A stretch of DNA of 64,000 nucleotides from DAMCAP01 sp032059445 (GCA_032059445.1 DAMCAP010000011.1:1-64000); one strand, 5' to 3'; positions 34,388-43,634 are shown, numbered from the stretch's first letter. The notes: generated from the sequence alone by a model not told the origin. Numbers and translations: made by a program.

Positions 34388-35002
34388 TTATCTCCCTTCT
34401 TCTATCGTTACCTTAAGCCCACTGTTGGCGGCAAACCACTTGCGCTGCTCCTCCAACAATGTGCCATAAGACTGGTCAATTACCAGATTGCGCTCCTTGT
34501 GGCGCAGGATAAAGCCACCCATTGTAAGGCTCTCTGCATCAAAGGATAGGGTGCAGCTCTGCCCCAAAGCAGCAGCTACCTCCTGAGCAATGGCCTCATC
34601 GGCAGGCAGTAAAACCAGCTCCCAGCCAGAGTAGGGGTATTGGGCGCCTAGGTTGCTGAGTTTTTTACAGAGGGCGTCTTTATAAGCAGGGCTGCCGATG
34701 AAGGCATCCAGCTTTTCTTTGGCTTCTGCAAAGATCTGCTCCGCGATTTCGCTTCTGCGGTTTAGGAGGGCCTTTCGGTACTCGACAGACTTTTGAGAAA
34801 GCTTGATCTTATAGTCAGACTCCAGATCGCTAATCTCCGCCTTTAGGTTGGTGGCGGTACCCACGAGGATATCCCTGCGAGCTTTTTCACTGGCACTTTG
34901 CTGAAGTCTTTTAGTTTCTTTGATGATCTCATCTCGTTGTCTGGTGGCAGTTGAGAGGATCGACTCTTCAAATCGCCTCATCTTATTATCAAACTGTGAC
35001 AT
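34388..35002 (-). CDS. atpE: V-type ATP synthase subunit E (peripheral stalk), 204 aa
   Basis: A charged N-terminal coiled coil (about residues 1-110, rich in Glu, Lys and Arg) and a C-terminal globular domain (SGWELVLLPADEAIAQEV; LRHKERNLVIDQSYGTLLEEQR) match E subunits, which pair with the small coiled-coil H/G subunit to hold the head stationary. The start at 35002 follows aaaggagaacct. The family is divergent in sequence, so position in the operon supports the call. Confidence 0.88.
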   Translation of the reverse strand: MSQFDNKMRRFEESILSTATRQRDEIIKETKRLQQSASEKARRDILVGTATNLKAEISDLESDYKIKLSQKSVEYRKALLNRRSEIAEQIFAEAKEKLDAFIGSPAYKDALCKKLSNLGAQYPYSGWELVLLPADEAIAQEVAAALGQSCTLSFDAESLTMGGFILRHKERNLVIDQSYGTLLEEQRKWFAANSGLKVTIEEGR

Positions 35003-35028
35003 AGGTTCTCCTTTCTGCGGGTATTAGG

Positions 35029-35340
35029 CTAGAAAATATTGATGCCTATTGCGTCGCTGACGAATTTTTCCAGCCCTGAGGAGGCTCCGGGGCGCTTGCC
35101 CGGCTGGGGAACCTCTAAAATCAGAGGGGTCTTGTTGTGGAGTTTGATATTGTTGATAAAATCCTGCTCCCTTGACATGATGGAGGGGGAAATCAACAGG
35201 ATACCGATGGATTTATCAGCTACCAGCGCTGTGATCTTGGCTTGCAGACCAGCAAGATCGCTGATCATTTCGCCCTCTACTCCCGCTAAACGAAGACCCG
35301 TCAAGGTGTCGCTGTTGTCGCTTAGTAGATAAAATTTCAT
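35029..35340 (-). CDS. atpF: V-type ATP synthase subunit F (central stalk), 103 aa
   Basis: Small Rossmann-like subunit bound to the D subunit. KFYLLSDNSDTLTGLRLAGVEG and DKSIGILLISPSIM are the usual F-subunit strands, and ILEVPQPGKRPGAS the loop before the last helix. It is 2 bp downstream of atpK and 26 bp upstream of atpE. Confidence 0.92.
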   Translation of the reverse strand: MKFYLLSDNSDTLTGLRLAGVEGEMISDLAGLQAKITALVADKSIGILLISPSIMSREQDFINNIKLHNKTPLILEVPQPGKRPGASSGLEKFVSDAIGINIF

Positions 35341-35342
35341 AA

Positions 35343-35699
35343 CTATATCTTATTAAGGATCAGGATGGAGATTAAGAGTCCGTACAGCGCAACACCCTCG
35401 CCTAGTGCAACGAAGATCAGCGCCTTACCAAAGGCCTTAGGATCCTCGGAGAAGGCTCCGATAGCAGCAGGAGCAGCGGAAGCAACAGCGATACCTGCAC
35501 CGATAGCAGCCATACCTGTTACAGCAGCGGCAGCAATCAGACCAAGGCCTGCACCGATGCCGGTACCAGCGGTAGCTACTGCGGCTGCAGCTGCAGCGGT
35601 TTCACCGGTAGAAGCAAAAACGCTGGTGCAGAGCAGGGCGCTAACTAGAGATACCAGTACAAAAAGGGAAATTAGCTTTATAGATTTTGTGTTTTTCAT
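35343..35699 (-). CDS. atpK: V-type ATP synthase subunit K (proteolipid ring subunit), 118 aa
   Basis: Membrane ring subunit that carries the transported ion. The first hydrophobic segment (ISLFVLVSLVSALLCTSVFAST) looks like a cleavable signal with an A-S-T end, followed by an alanine/glycine-rich hairpin (GTGIGAGLGLIAAAAVTG) and a second helix with the ion-binding Glu in FVALGEGVALYGLL. So the mature protein is a single hairpin of about 85 residues, not the duplicated 16-kDa form. No Gln is seen next to the ion-site positions, so H+ or Na+ use is undecided. Start: ATG at 35699 after ctggaggataaaaac. Confidence 0.92.
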   Translation of the reverse strand: MKNTKSIKLISLFVLVSLVSALLCTSVFASTGETAAAAAAVATAGTGIGAGLGLIAAAAVTGMAAIGAGIAVASAAPAAIGAFSEDPKAFGKALIFVALGEGVALYGLLISILILNKI

Positions 35700-35823
35700 G
35701 TTTTTATCCTCCAGAAATTATTCAAATAAAACTCAGTTTAGTTTCGCCTGTGGCGTGTTGCATTTGAATGGCGGTTGCATAAGTGCAGCGCCTTTTTATA
35801 AGCAGGTAGCCTGTTTATAAAAA

Positions 35824-38145
35824 CTACTGTTTTGAGTAAATTGGAGCGAAGGGCTTGCCGTTGCCATCGAAATAATGGCTAAACAGCTCATAAAACTCCA
35901 GTCGCAGCACCTGAATACCTACGATCAGACCCTCCATGCACATGACGAAAACATTTCCGATGATGATGACCAGGGGGGAGAAGAGGGGAGGAACCGAGCC
36001 TGCCAGATTAAAGACCACCGCCATCATGCCCGCATGTGCCAAGGCAAAGCCGCCGACACGAAGGAAGGACATGGTATTGGTTACAAAGGAGAGTACGATC
36101 TCAAACATCTCAAAGAAGGCTTCAGTAAAGAAGGCTCCCAGACCGTGCTCAAAGGGGCTGCTTGCGTGACCTTCCATCTTGTGGGCGATAGGCTCCTTAA
36201 AGAACATCAAGAAGAAGCTAATCACCAACAGAGGGGTGATGAAGCTGTTGTTAAAGGCAGCACCACCCAGCATAAGCTTGTTGACTGCCATTGCCACCAC
36301 GCCGAGGTAAAAGACCAAGCCGGCGACGCCGCTGTTGGAGAGCAACGCTCGCCCGTAGTCCTTTTTGCGTAGAGAGAGGGTGATATTGAGCACCATCGTA
36401 CAGGTGAGCAGTACCACACCCAAGCCCACCGCTGTGCCTAGGATCAGGTTGGTGGCAGAAGGATCCATCACATGGATTGGCTTGCCGCTTAGGCCCAGTA
36501 CCCCGATGTAGAAGGGGTTTAAGAGCTCCTCAAAGCCAAAGACCGATCCGTAGATCATGCCAAAGAGGGTGGAGGTGATGCCTATGCGTACCATGATCCC
36601 GCCTAGGGGCATCTTCTTGACCTTAGAGAGGAATAAGCCAACCAGTGAGATAACCAGACCCTGACCTGCATCGCCAAACATGATGCCAAAGAGCAGCATA
36701 TAGGTGATCGCCACAAAGGGGGTTGGGTCCATGTCGTTGTAGCCGGGGAGACCATACATCTCGACAAACATCTCAAAGGGGCGGAACATAAAGTTGTTCT
36801 TGAGCTTTGTAGGGGGCACAAGGCGCTTGTCGTTGTCGACAGGGGCGATTTCTACCGAGATATCGGGGACACTCTCAAAGCCCTTGACAAAGGTATCCGC
36901 AAGCTTTTCGAGGATGAAGCCCTCAATGTGGAAGGTTTCTCCCTGCACGGTGACATATTTGCGCATATCAAAGGTGTCACTTAAAAATTTCAGCCTAAAG
37001 TAGATCTGGGCGAACTTGGTGGAGTTGGCGGTAACCAGCTGTTGGATCCGTTTTTCCAGATAAGCTTGGGCTTCATACTGGGCTTTTAGCTCAGTTTGCA
37101 GATGGACTTTGGCAAAATCCGGGGTACCGTGGACATACTCGGGGATCCATAATCGCTCAAAATAGAGAGAAGAAAAGATCTCATCGACTTCGGCGGCAAA
37201 CTCCTTCGCAGTTATGTATAGCCCCCAGTTGTAGTCCTTGTCGGAGTCGAGAGAAATATAGAAGAACATTTTATCTTTGTAGTAATCAAGCTTATTGAAG
37301 TTGTCGGCAGGGATACGCCCGAAGCGCACCTTTAAAAACTTGCAGGAAAATAGCTCATCGAGGTTAAAATCCAGCGCATCCATATGATTGATGTGTGTCA
37401 GCGCAGCTTCAAAGCTGTTGATGGCATTTTGGATGGTGTGCTGGGTGTTGGATAGGGAAATAAGCTCATCTCGAAACACTTCAATAAAGCCGTCTACCTC
37501 AGTATTTTGCCCAAGTATTTTGTCGGAGTCGCCTGCTCGATGGAGAAACTCAGGGATGCCATGCTTTTGGAACCCGATTGTCTCTAGGCGGCTTTCGGTG
37601 CTTTGCTCCATACTTTTGGGGGTGATGTAGAGAAGAAAGGTGCGGCGTTTCTCTTGCATCAGCTTAATGAGCAGGTAGTCATTGTGTTGTATCGATGCAA
37701 GCTTTTGCTGATTTCTGGTGGGGATATAGCCAAAGCCAATGCTTAGCTCTTTGCAATCGATCAGCAGATCAAGATCATAGCCGAAACGATGTAAGTACTC
37801 CGTCATAGGGTGGTCGGAAGGGGGAGGACTACTGTCCCTTAAGGCAGAGGTCTTAATACGCCCTTCATTTAAAAGTCGCAAGCTTTCTTTAAGCTGTGCG
37901 GTACTTCGATTGGTTTGCAGGTGATCTAGGTTAATCCCTGATGTCTGGGCAAGGTCGCTGATCCTCCGAAGCAAGGAAGCGTAGGGATTTTCTTCGTTAA
38001 GCGGTAAAAACCCCTCGATGCTCTCGCTATGGCCAGACGCTTGCTCCGGATGGAAACCGTTGCAGTCGGAGCATTTGAGCACGACGCGGTCAAGCTGGCT
38101 GCGTTTGCCAAAAATGTTGACAAGGGACATTCTTTCTATTGCCAT
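35824..38145 (-). CDS. atpI: V-type ATP synthase subunit I (membrane stator, a-subunit), 773 aa
   Basis: Large stator subunit: the first about 380 residues are cytoplasmic, with coiled coils, and the rest has about seven to eight membrane segments. The core helix regions GLPGYNDMDPTPFVAITYML, FGIMFGDAGQGLV and the conserved NTMSFLRVGGFALAHAGMMAVV (ion-channel arginine) are clear. The start at 38145 (ATG 8 nt after aaggagg) is preferred over a TTG six bases upstream that sits too close to the site. A 124-nt gap separates it from atpK and 128 nt from the C subunit. Confidence 0.96.
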   Translation of the reverse strand: MAIERMSLVNIFGKRSQLDRVVLKCSDCNGFHPEQASGHSESIEGFLPLNEENPYASLLRRISDLAQTSGINLDHLQTNRSTAQLKESLRLLNEGRIKTSALRDSSPPPSDHPMTEYLHRFGYDLDLLIDCKELSIGFGYIPTRNQQKLASIQHNDYLLIKLMQEKRRTFLLYITPKSMEQSTESRLETIGFQKHGIPEFLHRAGDSDKILGQNTEVDGFIEVFRDELISLSNTQHTIQNAINSFEAALTHINHMDALDFNLDELFSCKFLKVRFGRIPADNFNKLDYYKDKMFFYISLDSDKDYNWGLYITAKEFAAEVDEIFSSLYFERLWIPEYVHGTPDFAKVHLQTELKAQYEAQAYLEKRIQQLVTANSTKFAQIYFRLKFLSDTFDMRKYVTVQGETFHIEGFILEKLADTFVKGFESVPDISVEIAPVDNDKRLVPPTKLKNNFMFRPFEMFVEMYGLPGYNDMDPTPFVAITYMLLFGIMFGDAGQGLVISLVGLFLSKVKKMPLGGIMVRIGITSTLFGMIYGSVFGFEELLNPFYIGVLGLSGKPIHVMDPSATNLILGTAVGLGVVLLTCTMVLNITLSLRKKDYGRALLSNSGVAGLVFYLGVVAMAVNKLMLGGAAFNNSFITPLLVISFFLMFFKEPIAHKMEGHASSPFEHGLGAFFTEAFFEMFEIVLSFVTNTMSFLRVGGFALAHAGMMAVVFNLAGSVPPLFSPLVIIIGNVFVMCMEGLIVGIQVLRLEFYELFSHYFDGNGKPFAPIYSKQ

Positions 38146-38273
38146 TGGCAAAACCTCCTTTTTTATTTAGTAGAGCCTATGGGCATGTTAGGAATATGAG
38201 AAATCTCATTTCTTCGCAGCAGGTATGCTGCTTTAAGATCGGATGCTATTCATAGGTTCGAAACAAGCTTTGA

Positions 38274-39314
38274 CTAGAGTATCAGCATTGCCTCAATCTG
38301 TGGTATGGGCAGGCTATAACGCACACCCTCAATGATGTTGATGATATTTTCGATTTCAATCTCATGGATCGCCAGATAGGTGGCAAATACCACGGCCGGG
38401 TCGCTGGAAAACTGTAGCATCTTTTTGCAGATCTGATAGCGGATGGTATGGGTGATGTGCTCAAAGTGCGTGGTGATGTTTTGGGGGATGTATTTGCCAT
38501 AGCTGGTGTGCTTAAGGATCTGCATAAACTCGTCGGGGGCGCATGTAATGAGCCGATCGAAGTTTTTTTCTTTTATATGGCTATGACCTTCAAAGAAAAA
38601 CATATAAGAGCGGATTTTTTCGGGGCTTTCGTCAAAGTGTACCTTCATACGGTACATATTGGCTAGGTTGATCAAATCAATCAAGGATTTGTAGAGGGTC
38701 CTCAGCTCCTGTGCAGTCTTTTTGGGGAACTCATCAATAGAGGCAAAAAGCTTGCGATACTGATATTGCCGCAGTGCATTTTCGATGGAGAAGAAATCAG
38801 GCTGAGCGTCTTCGGGCGGCGTGAGAGGGGCTAGGATCTTATAATACTCGGTGCCGCTTACCACGCGAAGGAGATCATCGTAATTTTTGACCTTTCCTAG
38901 CTCCAGCATATTAAAGGATAGATGCCCTGCCAGATAACCAGGTATAAGCTTGATGATGTCGGTAGGGTCGGTAGAAATAATCTGCCGCACTGCCATGCTG
39001 ATCATCTGAATCTCTGCGGTAACGGTCAGATGCTTATAGAAATACCCGTCGCCGGTAAAATCATACCGCTTGAGGGATTGATAGCGCTCAAAGACGGTAC
39101 GTCGGAGCAGATGCTCAAACAGACCCGGATGGCGGGATGCATCGGTGAGGCCATCGAGGGAGTCTTGATAGCCGGGGTAGGTCTTTAGCTGGTAGGCGAT
39201 TTCGTCGATGCTGCGTCTGCTCATTAAGTCACGGTAGTTTGATAGGGTCAGGCGCTTACCATACATAGATTTCGCCTTGGAAACTATGGCCTTGTTGGAG
39301 GAAGATACCTTCAT
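38274..39314 (-). CDS. atpC: V-type ATP synthase subunit C (central stalk socket), 346 aa
   Basis: Attaches the D/F shaft to the K ring. The repeated three-helix-bundle pattern with short motifs such as LSNYRDLMSRRSIDEIAYQL near the N-terminus and YLAIHEIEIENIINIIEGV at the C-terminus is characteristic. The start at 39314 (ATG) is chosen over GTG at 39323 because agggtgg lies at proper distance from ATG. It is placed after the small coiled-coil gene and before atpI. Confidence 0.92.
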   Translation of the reverse strand: MKVSSSNKAIVSKAKSMYGKRLTLSNYRDLMSRRSIDEIAYQLKTYPGYQDSLDGLTDASRHPGLFEHLLRRTVFERYQSLKRYDFTGDGYFYKHLTVTAEIQMISMAVRQIISTDPTDIIKLIPGYLAGHLSFNMLELGKVKNYDDLLRVVSGTEYYKILAPLTPPEDAQPDFFSIENALRQYQYRKLFASIDEFPKKTAQELRTLYKSLIDLINLANMYRMKVHFDESPEKIRSYMFFFEGHSHIKEKNFDRLITCAPDEFMQILKHTSYGKYIPQNITTHFEHITHTIRYQICKKMLQFSSDPAVVFATYLAIHEIEIENIINIIEGVRYSLPIPQIEAMLIL

Positions 39315-39362
39315 ATCCACCACCCTTTCTATTATGGATTGTGTATAGGCTCTATGGGTATA

Positions 39363-39671
39363 TTACCCGATGATGTTGTCAACGATCTGCTGCACCCACA
39401 AGCTGCGGTTTTGCTCATAGCGCTCGTTCATGGCATCGAGTGCTTTGGTATACCCGCTTTGAATGGCGCTTTGACGTTGTTCCATAGAGCTATTGAAGCT
39501 TTCTCTGGTTTCGACGATATGTTTGTCCGCGCGGTTTTGATACTCGACTTTGGCTCTTTTGGCATCTAGCTCTGCTTTTTCCAGAGTCTCGTTTTTGAGG
39601 GCTTCTGCCTGGGCGACGATCTCCCTTGCTCTGCGGTCGATGGCGACCAGCTCGTTAATCAATGTATGCAT
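39363..39671 (-). CDS. V-type ATP synthase peripheral-stalk coiled-coil subunit (H/G-like), 102 aa
   Basis: Almost entirely one charged helix (AIDRRAREIVAQAEALKNE through DAMNERYEQN), as expected for the short partner of subunit E. The start at 39671 follows gaaaggagagtttct; the frame extends upstream to 39704 without a site. It is the first gene of the operon. The transcription order is H, C, I, K, F, E, A, B, D. Confidence 0.85.
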   Translation of the reverse strand: MHTLINELVAIDRRAREIVAQAEALKNETLEKAELDAKRAKVEYQNRADKHIVETRESFNSSMEQRQSAIQSGYTKALDAMNERYEQNRSLWVQQIVDNIIG

Positions 39672-40115
39672 AGAAACTCTCCTTTCTCTATGGAAAATAA
39701 ACAAATTTTTATGATAATTTTATATATTTAACAATACATCTAAGATGATACTACTTTTATTTACAAGAAACTAGACTATTATTCAACAAATCTCATCCAC
39801 TTATTGGCACGTCCTTTGTATAAATAGCAATCATTATTAACGCGATTAAAATATAGATTATTTACATCCGAAATAATAGTGAATATATTCAATAAATAAT
39901 ACATGGTAATAATTTGTTTTGAGGGGAAAAGCTATATAAATTAAAGTAAAATTTATTAAATAGCATATAATAAGGCTATAATTTTAAATATTGACCGTTT
40001 TTGATGGATTTTTAGTGAGATTTCGCTTAAATCAAGCTTTGACAAATTGAATTAATGCATATATAATATGAGTATATTCAATAAATATTCTATAAGACAA
40101 TAAATGGAGGCAATT
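39672..40115. other. AT-rich divergent promoter region between the ATPase operon and the ABC importer
   Basis: No gene. On the plus strand it contains a perfect consensus promoter (40039-40067). No equally good minus-strand promoter was recognised for the ATPase operon, although the region is AT-rich enough to hold one. Confidence 0.7.
40039..40067 (+). promoter_or_regulatory. Consensus promoter for the amino-acid ABC importer
   Basis: TTGACA (40039-40044), a 17-bp spacer and TATAAT (40062-40067), about 50 bp before the ATG at 40116. Both hexamers match the sigma-A consensus exactly. Confidence 0.88.
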
Positions 40116-40979
40116 ATGAAAAACTCATTTAAGAAATTACTTGCACTTTCGTTATCTCTCATGCTGCTGGCAGGCTGTGCAGGCAATGCCCCTGCTGCAA
40201 GCTCTCCAAGTGCTGCTGGCTCCGCTCCCGCAGCTCCCACCAATCGCCTCGAGCAGATCAAAGCTACCGGTAAGCTGGTGATGGCTACAAGCCCAGATTT
40301 TGCCCCTTATGAGTTTGAAGATATCCGCAAGAGTGGTCAGGAAGCAATTGTGGGTGCCGATATCGAGCTTGGCAAATATATCGCCAAGGGTCTTGGAGTA
40401 GAGCTAGTCATTGAGCCGATGGATTTTGGCGCTGTGGTTGCTGCGGTTACCGAGGGCAAGGTAGATATCGGTATCAGCGGTATGGCACCCAAGCCTGAAA
40501 GAGCAGCAGCTATGGAGCTATCGGTACCTTATAATAAAGGTTCAGGCTACCAGGGAGTAATGATTGCTGCAAAGAATAAGGATGTATACAAGTCGCTGGC
40601 TGATCTTAAGGGAAAGAAAATTGGCGCACAAAATGGTTCTCTGCAGTTTGATCTGTCTTCTTCTCAGGTTGAGTCCCCACAGATTGAGCTGATCACCTCT
40701 TTAAATGATGGTATTATGATGCTCCAGACCGGTAAGATTGATGCACTGGCTATGTCTTCTACTACCGGAGACCAATATGCCACGAATTACCCTGAGCTGG
40801 TGATGTCGGAGATTAAGTTTGACTATGAGAGCGCAGGCAATATTGCCGGTATCAAAAAAGGCGAGGTCGAGCTGCTGGAAGAAGTCAACAAACTGATCAA
40901 AGAAGCAGAAAGCACCGGTCTGTATCAAAAGTGGGTAGAAGAAGCTACCGCACTGGCCAAAGAGTTAAACGTTAAATAA
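40116..40979 (+). CDS. Polar amino-acid ABC transporter substrate-binding lipoprotein 1, 287 aa
   Basis: An extracytoplasmic binding protein anchored by a lipidated Cys21 (signal with lipobox MLLAGC), followed by a Pro/Ala/Ser linker. The family-3 solute-binding domain is recognised from LVMATSPDFAPYEFED, GADIELGKYIAKGLGVELV and VTEGKVDIGISGMAPKPERA. The start at 40116 follows aatggaggcaatt. It is 60-70 percent similar by eye to the second binding protein at 41154. The ligand is unknown; amino-acid or amide ligands are suggested by context. Confidence 0.92.
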   Translation: MKNSFKKLLALSLSLMLLAGCAGNAPAASSPSAAGSAPAAPTNRLEQIKATGKLVMATSPDFAPYEFEDIRKSGQEAIVGADIELGKYIAKGLGVELVIEPMDFGAVVAAVTEGKVDIGISGMAPKPERAAAMELSVPYNKGSGYQGVMIAAKNKDVYKSLADLKGKKIGAQNGSLQFDLSSSQVESPQIELITSLNDGIMMLQTGKIDALAMSSTTGDQYATNYPELVMSEIKFDYESAGNIAGIKKGEVELLEEVNKLIKEAESTGLYQKWVEEATALAKELNVK

Positions 40980-41025
40980 CCCCCCCTGAATAATTGCATA
41001 AATAGATTTTTTATTCGCATATCCC

Positions 41026-41054
41026 TTGCTTTTGATGGGGTAAGATAGTATAAT
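41026..41054 (+). promoter_or_regulatory. Internal promoter before the second binding protein
   Basis: TTGCTT (41026-41031), a 17-bp spacer and TATAAT (41049-41054), followed by a 100-nt leader with GC-rich possible structure (about 41060-41125). It may set a separate level for the second binding protein. Confidence 0.6.
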
Positions 41055-41153
41055 AATCCGTATGGCTGCATCGCCAAACAGCGTTGTGGCAGATAAGGAG
41101 CTAAGGTTTACCCGGCTCTTATACAATACTAAGAAAGATAAAAGGTGATGGAT

Positions 41154-41996
41154 ATGAAGAAGATATCTAAAATATTAATCTCTGCTGCTGTAGCAGCTAT
41201 GATGCTTGTCGGTTGTGCGCAGCCTGCGGCTCCATCCTCCCCAAGCTCTCAGGCTGCACCTGCCAACGCACTGGAGCGCATCAAGCAAGCTGGCAAGCTG
41301 GTAGTATCTACTAGCCCTGACTATGCACCCTTTGAGTTTGAAGATCTGCGCAAGAGCGGTCAGGAGTCTTATGTAGGCGCTGACATGGAGCTCGCAAAGT
41401 ATATAGCAGAGAAGCTCGGTGTTGATCTGGTGATTGAGCCGATTGAGTTTGCCGCTGTGGTTGCAGCAGTCAACGAGGGTAAGGCGGATCTTGCGATCTC
41501 TGGTCTAAGCGTAAATCCTGAGCGTGCTGAGCAAGCGGCGCTGTCTGAGGTGTATTATGCAGGAGAGCAGCAGGGCATCGTTACCCTAAAGGAAAATGCC
41601 GACAGCTTTAAGACAATAGCAGACCTTAAGGGCAAGCGTGTGGCTGCACAAAACGGATCAATCCAGCTAGACATCGCCAACGCACAGCTAACCGATAGCA
41701 CCATCGAGATGATTACTACCCTTAATGATGGCATTATGCTGCTTAAGTCGGGCAAGGTAGACGCTGTAGCAGTGGATATTACCACTGGCGATCAGTTTGT
41801 CAAGAATTACCCTGAGCTGGCAGTTGCTCCTCTGATCTTTGAATATGACAGCGAAGGCTTCGTGGTCGCTTGCAAAAAGGGTGAAACTCAGCTGATGGAT
41901 GCAGTAAATGAAATCATCGCAGAGGTTGTTTCAAGCGGTAAGTATGCTCAGTGGCTGACCGACGCAGTTGCTCTTTCTGAAGAGCTGTCTAAATAA
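41154..41996 (+). CDS. Polar amino-acid ABC transporter substrate-binding lipoprotein 2, 280 aa
   Basis: Paralogue of the preceding gene. Lipobox MMLVGC with Cys21, then VVSTSPDYAPFEFED, GADMELAKYIAEKLGVDLV and VNEGKADLAISGLSVNPERA of the family-3 domain. The start at 41154 fits aaaggtgatgg; an ATG at 41148 is the alternative. Ligand-pocket positions differ between the two proteins (MAPKPERA versus LSVNPERA), which would let one permease serve two ligands. It is followed by a structured RNA and terminator. Confidence 0.92.
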   Translation: MKKISKILISAAVAAMMLVGCAQPAAPSSPSSQAAPANALERIKQAGKLVVSTSPDYAPFEFEDLRKSGQESYVGADMELAKYIAEKLGVDLVIEPIEFAAVVAAVNEGKADLAISGLSVNPERAEQAALSEVYYAGEQQGIVTLKENADSFKTIADLKGKRVAAQNGSIQLDIANAQLTDSTIEMITTLNDGIMLLKSGKVDAVAVDITTGDQFVKNYPELAVAPLIFEYDSEGFVVACKKGETQLMDAVNEIIAEVVSSGKYAQWLTDAVALSEELSK

Positions 41997-42029
41997 TACG
42001 AACTTTAAATAAAGCATTGCTTACTTGTA

Positions 42030-42144
42030 ATCGGCAATTTCTTAAGCTGCCCCGCTAAATGCGGTAAGGGAATATGAAAGTGTGAAATTGCTGATCGATA
42101 TGTGAAGCGACAGGTGCAGCGGGTAACCCTGCACCTTGTTTTTT
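42030..42144 (+). ncRNA. Structured RNA element with terminator (possible attenuator)
   Basis: A 12-bp stem, atcggcaatttc (42030-42041) with gaaattgctgat (42084-42095; one G-U pair), encloses a ccgc-taaat-gcgg hairpin (42052-42064). A terminator follows: aggtgcag / ctgcacct (42112-42136) then gtttttt. The folded element sits between the second binding protein and the permease gene, so it may couple expression to a ligand or to translation. It does not match a riboswitch consensus I could confirm; a loose resemblance to cobalamin elements was not sufficient. Confidence 0.5.
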
Positions 42145-42253
42145 AAGAAACCGACTGCATACAAGTGGAATATCTTTAAATACTGTATATATGCAGATAA
42201 ATACGCTTTTTACTTAATACATGCATAACTCAAAACAAACGGGAGGATCGTTC

Positions 42254-42916
42254 ATGCTACAGACTATTACCATGCTGCTGCAAAAGTACGGGAACCTTTT
42301 TGTCGAAGGACTTGGGATCACCCTGTACCTTTCGGCGATGACGGTTATTTTTGGCGCAGTGTTTGGCTCACTGGTGGCGCTGGCCAAAATGTCACGCTTT
42401 GCTCCTTTTCGGTGGCTTTCTACCTGCTTTATCGAAATAATCCGTGGTACCCCTCTCTTGCTGCAGCTGTATTTCTTTTACTTCTTGCTGCCTGAGATGA
42501 TCGGAGCCGATATTTCTAAGATGACCAGCGTGTTGATCGCTTTGATCATCAACAGCGCAGGGTATGTAGCTGAGATCATCCGAGCAGGTATTCAAGCGGT
42601 GGATAAGGGGCAGACTGAGGCTGCGCGCAGCTTAGGGCTTAGCACTACCCAGACTATGATTAAGATTGTCATGCCTCAGGCGATTAAAAACATCCTGCCT
42701 GCGCTGGCAAATGAATTTGTTATGGTCATCAAGGAAACATCCTTGGCGTCTACCTTCTATATTGGGGATCTGATGACCCAGTACCGCAAGATCAACGGCG
42801 CGCTTTACCTCACCATTGAGCCGCTGATGATTGCAGGTGCGATCTACTTTATTGTAACCTTTACATTGTCTAAGATTATAGCACGCTTTGAGAGGAGGAT
42901 GGGCGCCGGTGATTAA
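42254..42916 (+). CDS. Amino-acid ABC transporter permease, 220 aa
   Basis: HisM/GlnP-type inner-membrane subunit. About five membrane segments, with the family motif region EIIRGTPLLLQLYFFYF and the cytoplasmic EAA loop QTEAARSLGLSTTQTMIKIVMPQAIKNI contacting the ATPase. The start at 42254 follows gggaggatcgttc. Its last codons overlap the ATPase start by 8 bp, so translation is coupled. Confidence 0.95.
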   Translation: MLQTITMLLQKYGNLFVEGLGITLYLSAMTVIFGAVFGSLVALAKMSRFAPFRWLSTCFIEIIRGTPLLLQLYFFYFLLPEMIGADISKMTSVLIALIINSAGYVAEIIRAGIQAVDKGQTEAARSLGLSTTQTMIKIVMPQAIKNILPALANEFVMVIKETSLASTFYIGDLMTQYRKINGALYLTIEPLMIAGAIYFIVTFTLSKIIARFERRMGAGD

Positions 42917-43634
42917 GGTAATTGATCTGCATAAGAGCTTTGGTAAGCTTGAGGTGCTTAAAGGAATCGACAACGAAATCCGTAAGGGTGAGGTTGTATC
43001 GATTATCGGCCCTTCGGGAAGCGGCAAAAGTACCTTCCTACGTTGTCTAAACCTTCTTGAGGTGCCTACCAAGGGTATCGTCAACTTTGAAGGCGTTGAC
43101 ATTACCGATAAGAAAATAGATATCAACCTTCACCGTCAAAAGATGGGCATGGTGTTTCAGCATTTTAATGTATTCCCCCATCTGACTGTAAAAGACAATA
43201 TTACCCTTGCCCCTATGCTGGTCGGTAAAAAGACTAAGCAAGAGGCGGAAGCTCTGGCAGAAAACCTGCTGAGTAAGGTTGGGCTTCTCGATAAAAAAGA
43301 TGAGTACCCAAGGCGACTTTCTGGCGGGCAGAAGCAGCGTCTGGCAATCGTGCGCGCGCTGGCGATGGAGCCTGATGTGATGCTCTTTGACGAGCCAACC
43401 TCTGCCCTTGACCCCGAGATGGTCGGCGAGGTACTGGCGGTTATCAGAGATCTTGCCAATAACGGTATGACCACTGTAATCGTTACCCATGAGATGGGCT
43501 TCGCCCGTGAGATTTCCGATCGGGTGCTCTTTATGGATAATGGCGTCATCGCAGAGGAAGGTACACCTCAACAGATCTTTGGTGATCCTCAAAACCCCAG
43601 AACCAAAGAATTCCTAAGCAAGGTGCTTTATTAA
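42909..43634 (+). CDS. Amino-acid ABC transporter ATP-binding protein, 241 aa
   Basis: GlnQ/HisP-type ATPase: Walker A GPSGSGKSTFLRCLN, Q-loop MVFQHFNVFPHLTV, signature LSGGQKQRLAIVRALAM, Walker B MLFDEPTSALDPEM and H-loop VTHEMGFA. The start is taken as GTG at 42909 because gagaggagg precedes it and it gives the usual N-terminus VIKVIDLHKSFG; an upstream TTG (42888) lacks a site. Together with the permease and either lipoprotein it forms a complete importer. Confidence 0.95.
   Translation: MIKVIDLHKSFGKLEVLKGIDNEIRKGEVVSIIGPSGSGKSTFLRCLNLLEVPTKGIVNFEGVDITDKKIDINLHRQKMGMVFQHFNVFPHLTVKDNITLAPMLVGKKTKQEAEALAENLLSKVGLLDKKDEYPRRLSGGQKQRLAIVRALAMEPDVMLFDEPTSALDPEMVGEVLAVIRDLANNGMTTVIVTHEMGFAREISDRVLFMDNGVIAEEGTPQQIFGDPQNPRTKEFLSKVLY

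Noticed and set aside
42030..42144. Cobalamin riboswitch in the importer operon
   Set aside because: Only a loose AAGGGAA...GTGAAA resemblance is present; the conserved B12-box arrangement could not be established, so it is listed as a generic structured RNA.
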